Source: Leptoclinus maculatus
Taxonomy: Eukaryota > Chordata > Actinopteri > Perciformes > Stichaeidae
DNA length: 64,000 nt
Direction of reading: 5' to 3'
Assembly (NCBI GenBank): GCA_032191485.1
Contig: JAVDOI010000016.1
Location: 13,753,736 to 13,817,735, forward strand
The position numbers and the translations under genes were made by a program. Below the pieces are notes generated by a model. That model was not told the origin of the DNA and searched no databases. It saw only the letters and a list, made by a program, of their open reading frames with translations. Shown in pieces: positions 49,777 to 62,825 of this stretch (positions within the stretch are counted from its first letter, which is position 1; the number at the start of each line of letters is the position of its first letter).

Positions 49777-52700
49777 CTGGGTTATCCAACAGCTTTTTTT
49801 CTATTTAAACCCACACGTCACTCATGGGCAAGGCACAACTTGCCACAGACTGCCATGGCACACAACAGCGGAACAAACCACTGTCCTATTTTGCAGTGTC
49901 AGCGTATCAGAAAATCAGGATTCAAAACCCTTGTGACACCCTACCATACCTTTACTTCTCTTGTAGTTGTCACAAGCAGTATTACGGTTGGTATTTGTGC
50001 TACATGATGCACCGCTGCACGACATAGTTTGGAGTCAAATTCAAAAGGCAGGAGAGTCTGAGTGGAAACAGGCTGAGACATGTGGATGTTTTTTCAGGAG
50101 CCTATCAGAACATTTCGTGATTATGAAATGCTGATGAATGTCTTCCAACACCACAGCCACAAAGATTAAGAGAGGAGCCGCTGGTCTTTCGTCATGTTAC
50201 TTAAAGTCATTGGCGCTGGCTGCCTGCAGACACTCACACCAAGATTGTGGTTCCACTTTACGGTTTGTGAGAGAGCAGAGAACCAACTCTGGCCCTTCTT
50301 GCAATGAAAAAGGCCAGCAAACATGAAAAGCAAAAGATCTCCTTGCCGGAGAGCGTGTGATTTATTCATGGCCTTTAGATTCACCCTTTCAGACGCTGCA
50401 TCATGTGAAGCAGAGCATTAGCATCACATGTGCAGGTGCTTTTATGGGCCCTCATCCATTACTCCTGATTTACATTCCTCAGCTAACGCAGTGCTGGAAC
50501 CAAAGCTGTGCAGTCGCCTCTTCACAAGCAGCCAACGGCATGTGTGGGAAAGGGTTAATCAACATATAGCGGACGAGACCGATACACGTTTGTGCCGGGT
50601 CATTTCCCACCGTCGTCAAACCTCGATACACGCTTGTCCTGAACGTGTAAAAATCCGGTTATAATACAACATAAGTAAATTAGCAGTCGGGCACCAAAAT
50701 GGATGGAGTGGAACCATAACTAAATAAAATATGATTAACAGAGGAGTAAAAAAAAGAATTCATATTTCAGCATGCAGTCTGAGTACTGACATGACTTCCA
50801 CTTAAAACTCGTCTGCGCTTCCCTGAGTTTCTACTGCTGATATTTCAAGCTTGTGTGAGGTCCATTTATGCATGTTTACTCATGAGAAACACTGGGGAGT
50901 AGGTGTTTTTGTGAGCAGAGTGGGTGGGGAAGCATCAAAAAGGCCAAATGAAGCACTTCCAGTACCACTGAGAGATTAGATGGCAGACTCCAGCTTCAAG
51001 ATATCACTATTGATTTCCTTTTCTTTCTCCCATTTCTCACTCTGTGGAAAAATAACTTCATTACTGTTCTAACTGACTCATCGCTGCACGGAAAAGCAAG
51101 AAGCCATATATTTACAAGACAGCCCATCTGAGAAATGCATTTTCACGTGACATACAGCACATTGTGTGGCTAATAACCGCAGACCAGCTATTTGTTTACG
51201 AGGCCTATGCATGTGCACACATGGCCCAAAAGAAAGCACTATTTTAACAATCTATGTGCAACAACCTTTGTATAACAATCTAGTTCTTTACAGCTATTAT
51301 TGTCACCGTTGGAAATATTGAATAGAAAAAGAAGAAAAATGCCCTGTCACACCATTTAAATTTGCCTTTGGCTTAGCAGAGAAATTGAGTTTTTATTTTT
51401 AGTCCGTTCATTCTTCACGCTAACCTTGGACTTAAACTTCTTATCAGGCCAAGTCAAATTTAATTAGAGCTCCCTCTTTCAAACCTGGAATTCATGGCTG
51501 ATTACTTGGCCTCCCTCTTGGTCCATTTGTCTTGAACCATCTCGGACGTCTCTGCTTAGTAAGCACCAGATAACAAAGGAGAGGGCCCAGGGAAAGCTGG
51601 GTAGTTCTGCTCTCTACACTCACAACTACATTCACATTTAATATTTCATAGAGGGGGGGATTCATGATTAATGGAGGGATTTGGAAGAGTCATGAGGAGG
51701 GACATTTTAAATTGTTCCCTATCCCCAAGCAGAGCCACCTACTCAGACAGGCCTCTTCCTTCCCTCTATTATATAAGCTTTACATAACGTGAGCGACAGA
51801 GTTTTTTGAGATTTTTTCTTTTCTTTTGAGTATTCTGACAAATCAAATGTGGCAGCTTGTGGAGAAAATGAGGAAAACTGTCATCTAACTCACAGATATG
51901 CAGTCCTGCAACTGAGTAACTTTTCTAACTTTCCTATCCAGCCACTCTGAAAGAGACGGAGGCAGAGACGTGGAAAACAGGATCATCAATAGTGCCATAT
52001 ATAGTTACAAACAGAAATAAATTATAATCTTTAGGAGCAAAAAATCTCTTTATCTATCTATCTATCCACCGTGATTATTATTTACAGTTTTTTTATATTA
52101 AGCCATACCTTATATCATAGGTAGGATGCTCCGAATTCCAATCAGAAAGACTGTAACTTAAGTATACTTTAAGCTATTTGTCATCCTTTGATATCTCGTT
52201 TTTTTATTTAAGCTTGGCATTTGTATGTAAAAATGGTTTTGTTTCTGCCTTTATCGATACATACGATTAGTGAATATCAGCCATTAGAAAGGGTCAGGGA
52301 AATGCATATATTATTATCGGAGAATTCTGAATTTAACGGGCCCAATTTAAATATGCACAACAACAAAACAAATGATGCCAGACGGTGTAAACCTTCTATT
52401 TACGGTTGTATTTTAGCAGCAGGCTATTGTCAATGCTTTGCACAGCATATCAAACCTTTCAGACAAAAGAGCAGCAGAGTGAAGGGAGTATGTGGTGGTG
52501 TTCTAGCTGCTGATTGCAGCTGATGTTAGCATGGAGTCAGGTAATCGGATCACACTGCCCAGGCGTCAGAGAGTGCCTGGAATTTTCCTCCAGGGACTGT
52601 CAACAAAAGGCCTCCTACAATTACGATGCTGAGAGGCACAAGAGACAAGACACACTTCTGTCTCATTAACACCTGCTGTCTCTCCTTTATTACCAGATGA

Positions 52701-53337
52701 GCCTTAAAACACCGTCTCCTGTCGTACCGGATCTTCCAGAGAAAAACTCACCGACTGCAGTTTGCAATCTATCTGTACTGTGCTGAAGGTTGTAACCCAT
52801 AACAGTGCGAGTGTTGCTGTAATCAATGTGAAAAGAGTACTTTTTCATATGTCTATAATCTTCCAGATTTTAAACATTTAGTTGAAGTAGGCCATTGTCT
52901 GAAGGTTCTATTTTAGATGTGAAAACACGTTCTACAAATCGGTGCATATGTTGAAATGGTCTTTGTCATTGATACATGCAGCTCGATACAAATAATTTAA
53001 ACCAAAAATGTGACTGCACAGGTCATTTGAAAATGTTATATTATTGTGGTGCTTGAGACACTTCATTTTTACATAAATTTCAATGTAATTGGGAGTTTAA
53101 TTAAACAAGGAGCACAGGCACAACACAAGTTCAAATTGATGAACCCACAGATGGGTCTGGTCGAGGTTAATAAGGGCACTGTGTGAAAGGTGTAATGCTG
53201 CAGGATGATGTGAATATTCAGAGACAACGCCATATTTCAAGGAAACATTGAACAAATTACCTCAGATATAGAGGAATATAGATACTGTATTCCAGCTTGT
53301 TTGGACACTCATATCAGATACCAGTCATTTTAAGTAA
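49777..53337. other. Non-coding, no gene recognised
   Basis: Short chance frames only. A small (TATC)n tract lies at 52051-52066. No transposon recognised. Confidence 0.45.
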
Positions 53338-53612
53338 AAAGGTGTAATATGTAAGATCTGGACAGCGTTTTAGTTCAAGACATTCAAAATTGAACTAACA
53401 TGATGAACAGAATGTGAAGAGGTTACAGTGTTGTAAATGTGTATTGTGTTGCAGAGAGTACACACTGAAATGAGCATGCTAATCAGCTAGCTCGTTGAAT
53501 TTTGCATAGTCTTAGTAGTTATATTTTTGAACTGATGACTTTAAAGTTAGATTGTATGGACAGAGGTGACGTGCTGTGGAGCATGTGGCTACATCTTACA
53601 CATTGCACCTTT
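53338..53612. mobile_element. Small TIR element (MITE-like), about 275 bp
   Basis: The ends are inverted repeats: AAAGGTGTAATATGTAAGAT (53338-53357) against the complement of 53593-53612 (AAAGGTGCAATGTGTAAGAT), 18 of 20 identical. The motif AAGTAAA flanks both sides (53332-53338 and 53614-53620) and may be an imperfect target-site duplication. There is no open frame, so it would be mobilised in trans. The terminal sequence resembles a repeat I know to be frequent in fish, but I cannot assign the superfamily. Confidence 0.75.
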
Positions 53613-53871
53613 AAAGTAAATGAGGGTATTTTTATTAAGCTGGTCATAGAAATGTGTCTGCTCATATGAGCAGACCTCCTCCTGTCAGTAGTGTATGTGA
53701 CTGTGGTTACTTCACTGCTGAACTATCCCACATTACTGTCAGCCTTGGAGTAATGCACTCAACGGGGAAAGTAATGTCAGAAATAAATAAAAGTGAAATC
53801 CCACATATCAACGTTACTAGCACTAGAAGACATTATTGCACTGTGCATTTGGTTGTAATCCCCCGTCCACT

Positions 53872-53873
<2 letters not shown>

Positions 53874-53960
<87 letters not shown>
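53874..53960. repeat. (CA)n microsatellite
   Basis: 87 bases of perfect CA repeat, probably polymorphic. The open frame reading through it (53654-54169) is an artefact of the repeat. Confidence 0.97.
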
Positions 53961-53961
<1 letters not shown>

Positions 53962-56900
53962 ATACTCATGTACGTACTCCACGGTTATCCTCTTTCACAT
54001 CTGTGGGGTTCTATACCATGAGCCCCACAAGTCATTTTTCTTTCATATTTGGCATCTCCTTGAACAGAATAAACAGTCTACCGCTCTGCAAAACAACATA
54101 TTTAAGCAGCAACAAAAACATTTGAGTGTAAATATACTCATTACGTTCATCTGGACATTTTTTAATTGACCAATAAACACTAGAAATTATGCATGAAGAA
54201 AAATTACTCAGAGAAAGATTTAATAAAACAAAATTCAATGTTGAACAGCCAGATTTGTTGTAAACATAATCGATTACTCTGCAGTTATATTTCCTTGCTG
54301 GATGACTTCATTTTAAAATGGGAATCAAATACAGACTTTTCTCAGAAGTCACACCGGCAACACAAATCACAAACTACAGCGCATGAGTGGTGGTGTCCAA
54401 GGTCGTTGGCTTTCCACCGAGTAATTCAAAACGAGATGAACAGACAGTAAATAGTAATAGTAAATGAGTTTGCTCACTATTTGGCCGTTCTTGTAAGAAC
54501 TGGGCATTGAAGTCAGCCGGCCCAGACAGTTCGTTCTCTGTGTGATGCACAGTGTAACAGTTGAATCCTTCTAGAATCAGCATGTTAGTGAAGGTTTCTT
54601 GGGACGCCAGAGATGCCTTTAACTAAATCATGTTGTAATGCATCACATCATATTTCATCACATCCCTCTGAGCAGCAGCTGAATTGAAACTTATTGAGTC
54701 CTTTCCAGGTATTCATTTGAGAATTGAGACACAAGCGAAGTCAATCTAATAATGTGTAATGTACAGCAGAATTGATGTGGTCGAAAGTCCAACAAAAAGT
54801 GGTTCCTGTGCTACTACAGCGTTATCACTTGCAGACTGCCGTTGGAACATATTCAGTCTGAGGTCATCAGCAGACACAGGATTTACAGGTTCTGTCAACA
54901 CTCGGCTATTGAATTAACCCGTGGTTCAACAAAGCGACGCCATTTCCCCTCAAATAGTTATTACGAGAATGTCTCTCAGATAGAGATAGAGTCCCAGCTA
55001 ATATAAAAGACCTTTTAGTAAGCTGGAAGGTTTGTAATCAGTCAGGCAGGTCAATAAGGCCCGTCTCAAGCCATTACCCAATAAGAGTAAGCTGTGTCCG
55101 GGTTCAATGTGGCCGGCTCACACTTATCCTCTGTCCCTTGGATAGACATGTACATTAGATCCCGTATGAAAGCCAACCTAGGCTCATATAAAGCAATTTT
55201 AGTTTCAACTTTATTTCACTATAAAAGCTGAATTAATGTTCTATTTTATCTTATGAAGGAACTTAGCAAAGGGCAGAAGGTCAATTCAAGGATGCCATGC
55301 ATATGAATGTTTCTGACGCATTAAGACTACGACCGGGGACATGAAGAAGCCGCCCCTCTGACACCATACTCCAGGAAGTACTCCGTCACGTTAACCGCTC
55401 TCCCCCTTTGCATTAAATGAGTTTCGTGCCACGATTACATTTTGCTGTATCACTAGTGTCATTTAAGAAACTCAGGCACACTTTTGAGCGCTACTGTTTC
55501 TCATGATTAGAGTATATTCTGAAAAGAACATTTCTCTGACTTTCCATCTTATGTGTGTTAGTAGCAGGGGTGCAATGTCAAAAATGTCATCGATACTTGT
55601 AAATGTTTTGTCCAGGTGTAGCAGCATACTGTACAGGAGTAGCGAGGATAGCCTCCAATGCCAGATACCAGAGCTAATATGGGGGTGTTTACCATTTAAC
55701 TGCATCTGCCCTCAGCCTCAAGAAAGTATTAATTCTTCAGTTAACAGTATATGAAGTCACTGTGGTATCTACACGTTTACATGTGTAGTCCAGACTAAAG
55801 ATCAGAATTATCGTTACATGTAAATATAGCCATTACTGATTAAAACAGTTTATGGGGAGACTCATGTAAGCAGAAAATGAGCACTCTCATCTCCACCTGC
55901 TGCAGATCTTATAATCAAGGAGCAATCAGCATAAACTCCGTATCGACCCCCCGCTGACACCACGGACCCATCCATCCAACTACCAGGGAACACTAAGATG
56001 CCTGGAGCTCTGGCAGCATCAACACTATCTACTGCCTTTACATATATGATCATGTCTATTTCTTCTTTGAATGTATTTACTTAGTTTAGCTATTTGTGTT
56101 GATTCAGGTTTTGACTGTCCAATTCAATCCAAAGTGAAAGGTGTCTTACTCGGGGACACTAAAGCAAACACACCCTGCCCAAGTTAATTAAGTACTTTTA
56201 CAAGAATTATGAATTATCGAATTAGCTTCCGACTTTAAGAAAGTCAATTAATGGCTAAACTAAAACCAAAAAAGAAAGCCTCAGAATTGGGGGAAACAGC
56301 GGTCTAAAGACGGGGAATTCTTCAAACTAAACTGGGTCACAGAGCTTGAATTCCTCAGTAAAGGTGAGATGGAAAGCTCCTCAGAAGCAACAAAAAAAAG
56401 GCAGGATAAGCAAGATGGAGGAGGCTATGGGTGTGAGCACAAAGCGTAAAGTTCACGAGCATCCGTTTCTTTGTCACTTGAGTCACCAGTATGTACGGCA
56501 CCTGGCTGTAAGCCTGAACATTCGCTCTTTAACTGAACCATCATTGTTTCATATTACAGATCCAAGAAGATAACACGCATTTGCAATTATCAACTGAATC
56601 CAATGTCAGTGAATTTCCATTAAGAGCTAAATCTGATATTATAAAACATTATAAATGAAGCAATTAAAAAGACTGAGACAGAATAGGACACAACGAAATG
56701 AATTAGCACCAGAACGGTGCACCTCTTCCATGACCAAACCAGGATTTTTAGCTTGATTGAAAGAGAAAACTACATTTTCAAAAACCGCCAACTAAAAAGA
56801 GAGATTTCATTTTCTAAACACATTAAAAGATCTGAGATTAAGGGAAGAAAATGACATGCTAGCAAGACAATTTAATTCTAAGATAAAAGCATGGTGGAGA

Positions 56901-59900
56901 AAGAAGCACAAGAGACACAGACACTGTAAACGCACTTCTAAGAGAAGGAGGAAAATTAACACGTCGCAAAATGAATGCAAATATATGCAGATTCCTTCTA
57001 TCAGCCTGTACTCAGAGTTGTTGTTTTTTTTCCTAAACCTTTGGGCTTTTAAAACTGCAGGCGGACAAACAGCAAGCGGTTTAAAATTCATGAAACATTT
57101 ATTTAATTCACCAGGCTGGGACCTTTCCTGACAACCTTTTACTTCTCCCACTCATGCTCTGCTCGTCTGACATTTGTCAGGACCACATTGGACATGATGT
57201 ATGCTCCATGACAGATTACTCTGCTGCATCATTCACGTGGCTCTCCCGGGTCTTCTTTGATCAGGGGGATAAGCATTAGCATCACCCAAATCGCACACAC
57301 TTCCCACCCAACACAACTGGCATAATTGATGGACAGCCTGTGACAGAGGAGTACCACGAACACAAATCACAGGAACATATACTGATGACTCTGTTAAGTA
57401 AGTTTGCAGCTACAAACAGCATACGTGTGCATACTGTGCGAGATGGAGCAGGGTTAAAAGAGGTTAAAAGAGCGTCAATGCTCAGAGAACCGACCCGGGT
57501 TAAAAAAAAGGGAATCATTTAATGTAGTTATAGATTGCTGATTTAAAACCTAAAATTGCACCGACTAACAGGAGGTCAAGCAAGGATTTTTGAATGTGCA
57601 CTGTCCTTGTGATGCCACTCATGACAGACGGGGAGTTTGAGCAGGTCACGGCCCTGTCATTTCACACGGTTGAGGGTCCAGCCAGTAATCATGGATATCG
57701 ACAAACTAAAGGTTAATTGGCTTTAATGTCCACTCTGACAAATCCTCCAATTCTTCTACTCATCCTCCCTTTCTTCGCAGCGCTGCACCATGACTCGGAT
57801 TCAGCCCGTCGCTTTTTCACAGCCCATCTCATTCCCAGCTACTGGTGGAGCCGCAGCCCAGCTGTCCGTGGAGTTGCTCTGCTGTGTGAATGACAAGGAG
57901 CTGCAGTGAGAGGCACTGAACCGCTCAATGTGGAGGAGCTTCTTTGAAATCCTACAGGTTCTTTTCTTCAAGCCCAGGCTGTGTAAAGGTCCATCTACGC
58001 CCTCTGTGACTTCCCTCCTCCCTTGTGCTCTAACCCCTTTAACTAGTTCCCATTCGGGCTCTCTGAGCTGCTCACCCTTCCATGGCTCCACTCCTCTGTA
58101 AAGAAGAGATGATTTCCCACAACTCCCTGAAGACGTAGTCAGTGCTTTTGACTCTCAAGACTATGGGTGGTATTTATTCAGGGTAAAAAGGAATCCTCAC
58201 ACTTATTTTAGTGGATTTAGTTCAGATGCTTTTCCCTGACCATATGGCTCGGGGGACGGGGCGTGGAGGTAAACTCAGAGATTAACTTGAAGCAGTAAAG
58301 TAAACGTCCAACTCATCTACAGTTTGACCCTAGTGTCACTAGCTTTCTGTAAAACACAAATACCACTTAGGGTACCTGAGGAAATAAAGAGGGTATTTAA
58401 CCCCAAGAGTTGAGCAGATTTCAGCCATCTGTTTTGAAGAGCTTAACCTCAGACAGTCCTCCACTGTTTGGATGTGTTTGGTGACTGGAAGAAAACCAAA
58501 CAAGAGCGTTCACCCAGGGAACAATGAGGCATGTCCAGCTCTAGCTTAAATCTTTGCTTAGTGCATTTACTAGAGGTTAGCCATATGTCTCAAAATTCCT
58601 GTTTCACTTTGTACTGAAGAGGGGTGGATCGGCCATCTGGAGTAGAGGGAGTTTCTCTGGTAAGCTACTGAACCTGAGGGGCGGCCAGTGAGTCAAGACA
58701 ATTAGAAAATCAGTTTTTTTAACATTCTGCTATTTGAATGCAGGATTACACTCACTAAGATAGCTCGCTCCATGTGTAAAGCAGGATTAATAATTTGTCT
58801 CATCTCATGCTTCAGTTTTGCTTTGGTACATTCTGCCTTTCAAACTGTACAACGAACCGAGAATGGCTGATTAAGTAGTGTGTTAGGCCCCCCCTGTAAA
58901 CAGCTTTCTGTGACCCCCAAGAAAAACTCTACATATGTACATGGTGTACATACATATGTCTCAACTATTAGATAAAATCCTAACTTTACCATTCTTTTAA
59001 TAGGACTGTGTGCTGGTTGTAATGAGCCAATCTGGGTCATATATACAGGGCTGATTTTTATTACCCTTGTCTGTATGTGTTACCGACAATAGGAAGATGA
59101 CTAGAGGAAAGTCTTACTCTCACACCTTCCATTAATACTGTACCTGTCCTGAAACTGAAAGGCTTTGTTGGCATGAAATATATCAAAATGGTATTAGTCA
59201 TCGCCACTGCCTGTTTTCCAGCCATCTTATACCTCAACAGGAAAACATCCATCTGTAAAGCGGCATTCTGTACAATGTTTTGTGGCCTAGTGACAGGTGC
59301 CAAAGGGATTGTGTGCCATGAATGGCAAATGCCATGGTGAAGTGAAGGATTACACTGTATTACTTTCTGAATATTTTTTGTCAGAGCCAATAGCAATCTA
59401 GTGAAGGAGTGGTAATCTGCGGTGGCCAGACCCCATCTGGACCGACAGCGGCTTAGTTCCACGGAGTTCAGTCCCCTGGAAAAACTTAGCCTACCATGTC
59501 ACAGTCCATCAGAGACTTGAAATTTGGCTATTCACCCCCGCTAATGAAACTGGCTCCCCATCCACGCCACACCACCTCTGGCCCGTGACCAAGGCAGACA
59601 GCCGTGTTCATTATGAGGGAGTGGAAGCAGCCCAATGTCAGGACCTGCCATGCAAAAAGACAGCTGAGGCTAGCTGGAAGAGACGGGGAGTCTTCTTTTT
59701 TCCCCTCAATTTCAAAACTGTCTGCAGCCGAGGGACAAATAACAGCCGTGTGTTTGATGTCCTGTGCTTTTCTCTCCACCAGTACAGATAAAAAAAAATA
59801 ACATCACTTTTCTGTCTTGCTTTTATGTATTCCTCCCTGTGCTATTACATGAATATTGCAACGCCGATAAATTTGTTAGATCTATAGTTTGTGGGCTGTG

Positions 59901-59979
59901 ACTTTGACCATTGCTCTCTCCATACCACTGCACTGCACACACTGTTGGCAATTTGAGCTTTTGCCGTTTCCTCATTTTA
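53961..59979. other. Non-coding, no gene recognised
   Basis: AT-rich DNA with short chance frames. Around 57730-57901 a pyrimidine tract ending in CAG (57778-57780) is followed by a 40-codon frame (MTRIQPVAFSQPISFPATGG...) that ends in TGA. It lacks a family match and a clear donor. Confidence 0.4.
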
Positions 59980-60026
59980 TGTCATTCTAGATAAGTGCGA
60001 CAGCTAAATGCCAAAAAATGTAAATG
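59980..60026 (+). mobile_element. Possible SINE/LINE tail fragment
   Basis: ctagataagtgcgacagcta followed by aatgccaaaaaatgtaaatg resembles the shared 3' tail of fish L2-type SINEs and LINEs ('ggataagagcgtctgctaaatgacataaatgtaaatg'). No head or body is visible upstream, so it would be a strongly truncated copy, or chance. Confidence 0.35.
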
Positions 60027-62499
60027 CTCATTCTGCTGCTCACCCACAATGCATTACACTGCTCCTCGGGGGTAAATGCTAGCCAAATAGGAGGGTCTGT
60101 CAATTTTTACACACTGTCCATTTTCCAGGCAGAGCCCAAATTGGTCACATAATGAATGACAAGTAACTGTTTAGCAGACAGCTAGATTAAAGCAAAGGGA
60201 TCATGTTATTAGACTGGAGAGTATGAAAGGGTGTTGTATTGACCCAAGTGTCAGAACAGACTGATGAAGGGAAACCTAAATTGGCAGCTTTGGAAGGTGG
60301 GATATTGACTGTGGTCAAATCGCTCATTGATTATTTGATTACAGCACTCTGTTGTGATTAGTTGATGAGCAGAGTGGATATTGGGAATACAATCTGGGAG
60401 TTTGGCTGATTGAATAGAAGACAGCGGCTTCATCAGATTAATTGGGTGGTTGTGAACACACTTTTTTTTTAAAATAACCTCTTTTGGAGGTTTCGATGAG
60501 CCGTTAGTTGACGATCCCAGGAATCATCCAATAATTTTAATATTTCGTACATGATACCAGAAAATATATGAATCTTTTACTGAAACGGAGAAGGACTAAA
60601 ACTAAATAATAAAAACTAAATATCTGAGAGGAGGTCTCAGTGGTTTGTATTGAGGTTGCCTGGGTCTAAGACATTGCTTTGCATGTTAACAGCCACAATA
60701 CAAGTTGTAATAGCTAAGCATTCAGGGATCAAATTGATTCACCCCTCATGAAAACTTTATGAATACACTCTGAGGGACGATGTATAAATATGCATATTGT
60801 GTCGATGTAATGCACAGTGGAGGCCGACAGATGCCTCAGAGTACAAATATTGTTCGATAATATTCGCCTCAGTTTTGCATATTATCCTTGTATTAACACG
60901 ATTACATCATATGCATTACCAAAGAAGCAAACTGCAATTGCATTGCCAGTAGATGATAGTGCATTGCTTTGCTGTTAAAACAAATACAGAGATGTGTGCC
61001 TGTCCGTAGCAGGTAACCCGCACATCGTATTTTTGTTCAACTAAATGGCAAATTGCATTTAGCTTCGCTACACATGCAGAACAAAGTGAGATTACCAGAA
61101 AGGGCAAAGGATTGTCTCCACTTACCAGTCCATCTCTAGTAGAAAAAAGGAAATCACACTTTTCGGTCCATCATCATCACAAGATTTTCTATATCCACAC
61201 ATCTATTCTTCATGCACAACAACAATCCTACTGTAATGATTTTGTCTGAGTGGCAGCACACGGGGGAAATTCTTGTAAATCAGCAATTAGTTGAAGTCTT
61301 GGTGGATACATTTACATGCACCGCAGAGTTCCTATAACATTTAGGATGCTCACTTATACGCCAACCATCGTGTCTTGATTATAATAACCCAGTTAAGACC
61401 ATTGAATAGAAAAGCTGGGTTATTATCTAGTATACTGAGGCGTGTAAACACTTCAGCCCAATTACGGTTGGGTTTTGTGATCAGCACAATATGATTTCCA
61501 TGGTAATATTTCATGCTAACATTAAGACAATTTTGTTGTACAGGAACACTGCACATCACAGTACCTATACCAAATACAGTGAGAAAAATAGCCACCAATT
61601 AAGGATATGTGGGGGGTTTTGTAAAATACACAGGACTTCACCTAATTCCCTTTGGTAAACTCCATAATGAAACATGCATATCTATTTTTTGCTTTAAAAA
61701 GGGAGTGGGAGAGCCAAGCATTTGACTTAACATGCAAAACAGTTTATAATGTCTCTATGTTGTTGAATTACTGGGGGGAGAAAAGAGGAAAATGAGTTAT
61801 GGAGCATTAACCTCTTCATTCCCAATTTTTCTCTCTCTCTCTCTCTCGCTCTCTGCCTGCCTGTCTCCGTCTTGTATTACACATCGCTTAATGGCACCAA
61901 ACTGACCAACGCTCCCTGGAGGCGCCCTCCGTCAGCCAAGTGCCTGATAGTACTTTTTCACACTAGCCCTCTCAATCCTCAGGGAGGGGTAGGGAAGCAC
62001 CTTGATGATATCACTGATATTAAGTTTCAGAGAAAGCATCGCTCACCGTGTGAGGGGGGGGGGGGGGGGGGGTGGAGGCGGGTGAGGAGAGGGCGACTGG
62101 GCCGATAACAATCTCTTTGTCTCGGAGTGATGACCTGCACTGTCGGGTCAACATCCTGGGGAGCTAACTGGTGCGAGGCATTTTTCAACCTTGGAAAGGT
62201 GTTGAGACATTGAGGGGTGGTGTGAAGAGAGCTATTGAGTTACTGTGATGGGGAGCGCCGGGCTGCATGTTTGCTTGATGGCCTGAGGCATTTGTGAGAG
62301 CTCTCGTCTTTCTCCGACCGGTGCCTGGTCTGTAACGCAGGACGTGTGACACCTGCCCTCTTACGCACGACTCTGACACTCTAACAGTTAACGACTGATC
62401 CAAATCTCAGTCTTCACACGCAACACTGCTATTAGAATATGCTGAACTGTATTGCCCACAAGGTTGGTCATTTATAAAAACATTGAAACTTGTGTTCAT
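60027..62499. other. Non-coding; CT tract and poly-G run
   Basis: No gene recognised. Contains (CT)n at 61831-61846 and a 19-base G run at 62054-62072. The region 60780-60900 (gtataaatatgcatattgtg) is AT-rich and repeat-free. Confidence 0.45.
62054..62072. repeat. Poly-G tract
   Basis: Nineteen consecutive G, followed by TGGAGGCGGG. Prone to slippage and to quadruplex formation. Confidence 0.9.
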
Positions 62500-62825
62500 G
62501 GTAGATCGTAAATGGACTGTACTTGTACAGCACTTTTCTAGACTTCCGACCACTTAGGGCGCTTTTAACACGACATGTCATCATTCACCCAGTCACACAC
62601 ACACACATTCATACAATGATGGCAAGGGCTACCATGCAAGGTGCCACCTGCTCATCAGGACTCTATCTGACCATTAAAACCCATTCAAATACCGCAAGCA
62701 GGAGCAATTTGGGGTTAAGTGTCTTGCCCAAGGACACATCGACATGGACTAGCGGAGCCGGGGATCGATCCGCCGATCCTCTGACTGAAAGACGACCCTG
62801 CTCTACCACTGAGCCACAGTCACCC
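62500..62825 (-). mobile_element. tRNA-derived SINE, about 325 bp
   Basis: Read on the minus strand it starts GGGTGACTGTGGCTCAGTGG, with a Pol III A box TGGCTCAGTGG (62816-62806) and a B box GGATCGATCCC (62771-62761), about 35 bases apart as in a tRNA. A body follows that includes tgtccttgggcaagacactt and ttgctcctgcttgcgg, then a CA-rich stretch. It ends in ctgtacaagtacagtccattt plus a short tail. The whole layout (tRNA head, body, LINE-like tail) matches a very common teleost SINE. One B-box base differs from the usual GGTTCGAnTCC. No clear target-site duplication was found. Confidence 0.8.

Noticed and set aside
53654..54169. 171-codon frame with a long His-Thr repeat
   Set aside because: Reads through the CA microsatellite and has no conserved flanking sequence.
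57781..57901. Possible exon: pyrimidine tract, CAG, then a 40-codon frame
   Set aside because: The frame ends without a donor, matches no family I know, and overlaps an unrelated 96-codon minus-strand frame.
58930..58960. acatatgtacatggtgtaca quasi-palindrome
   Set aside because: Built from short self-complementary words (ACATATGT, TGTACA); the longer arms do not pair.
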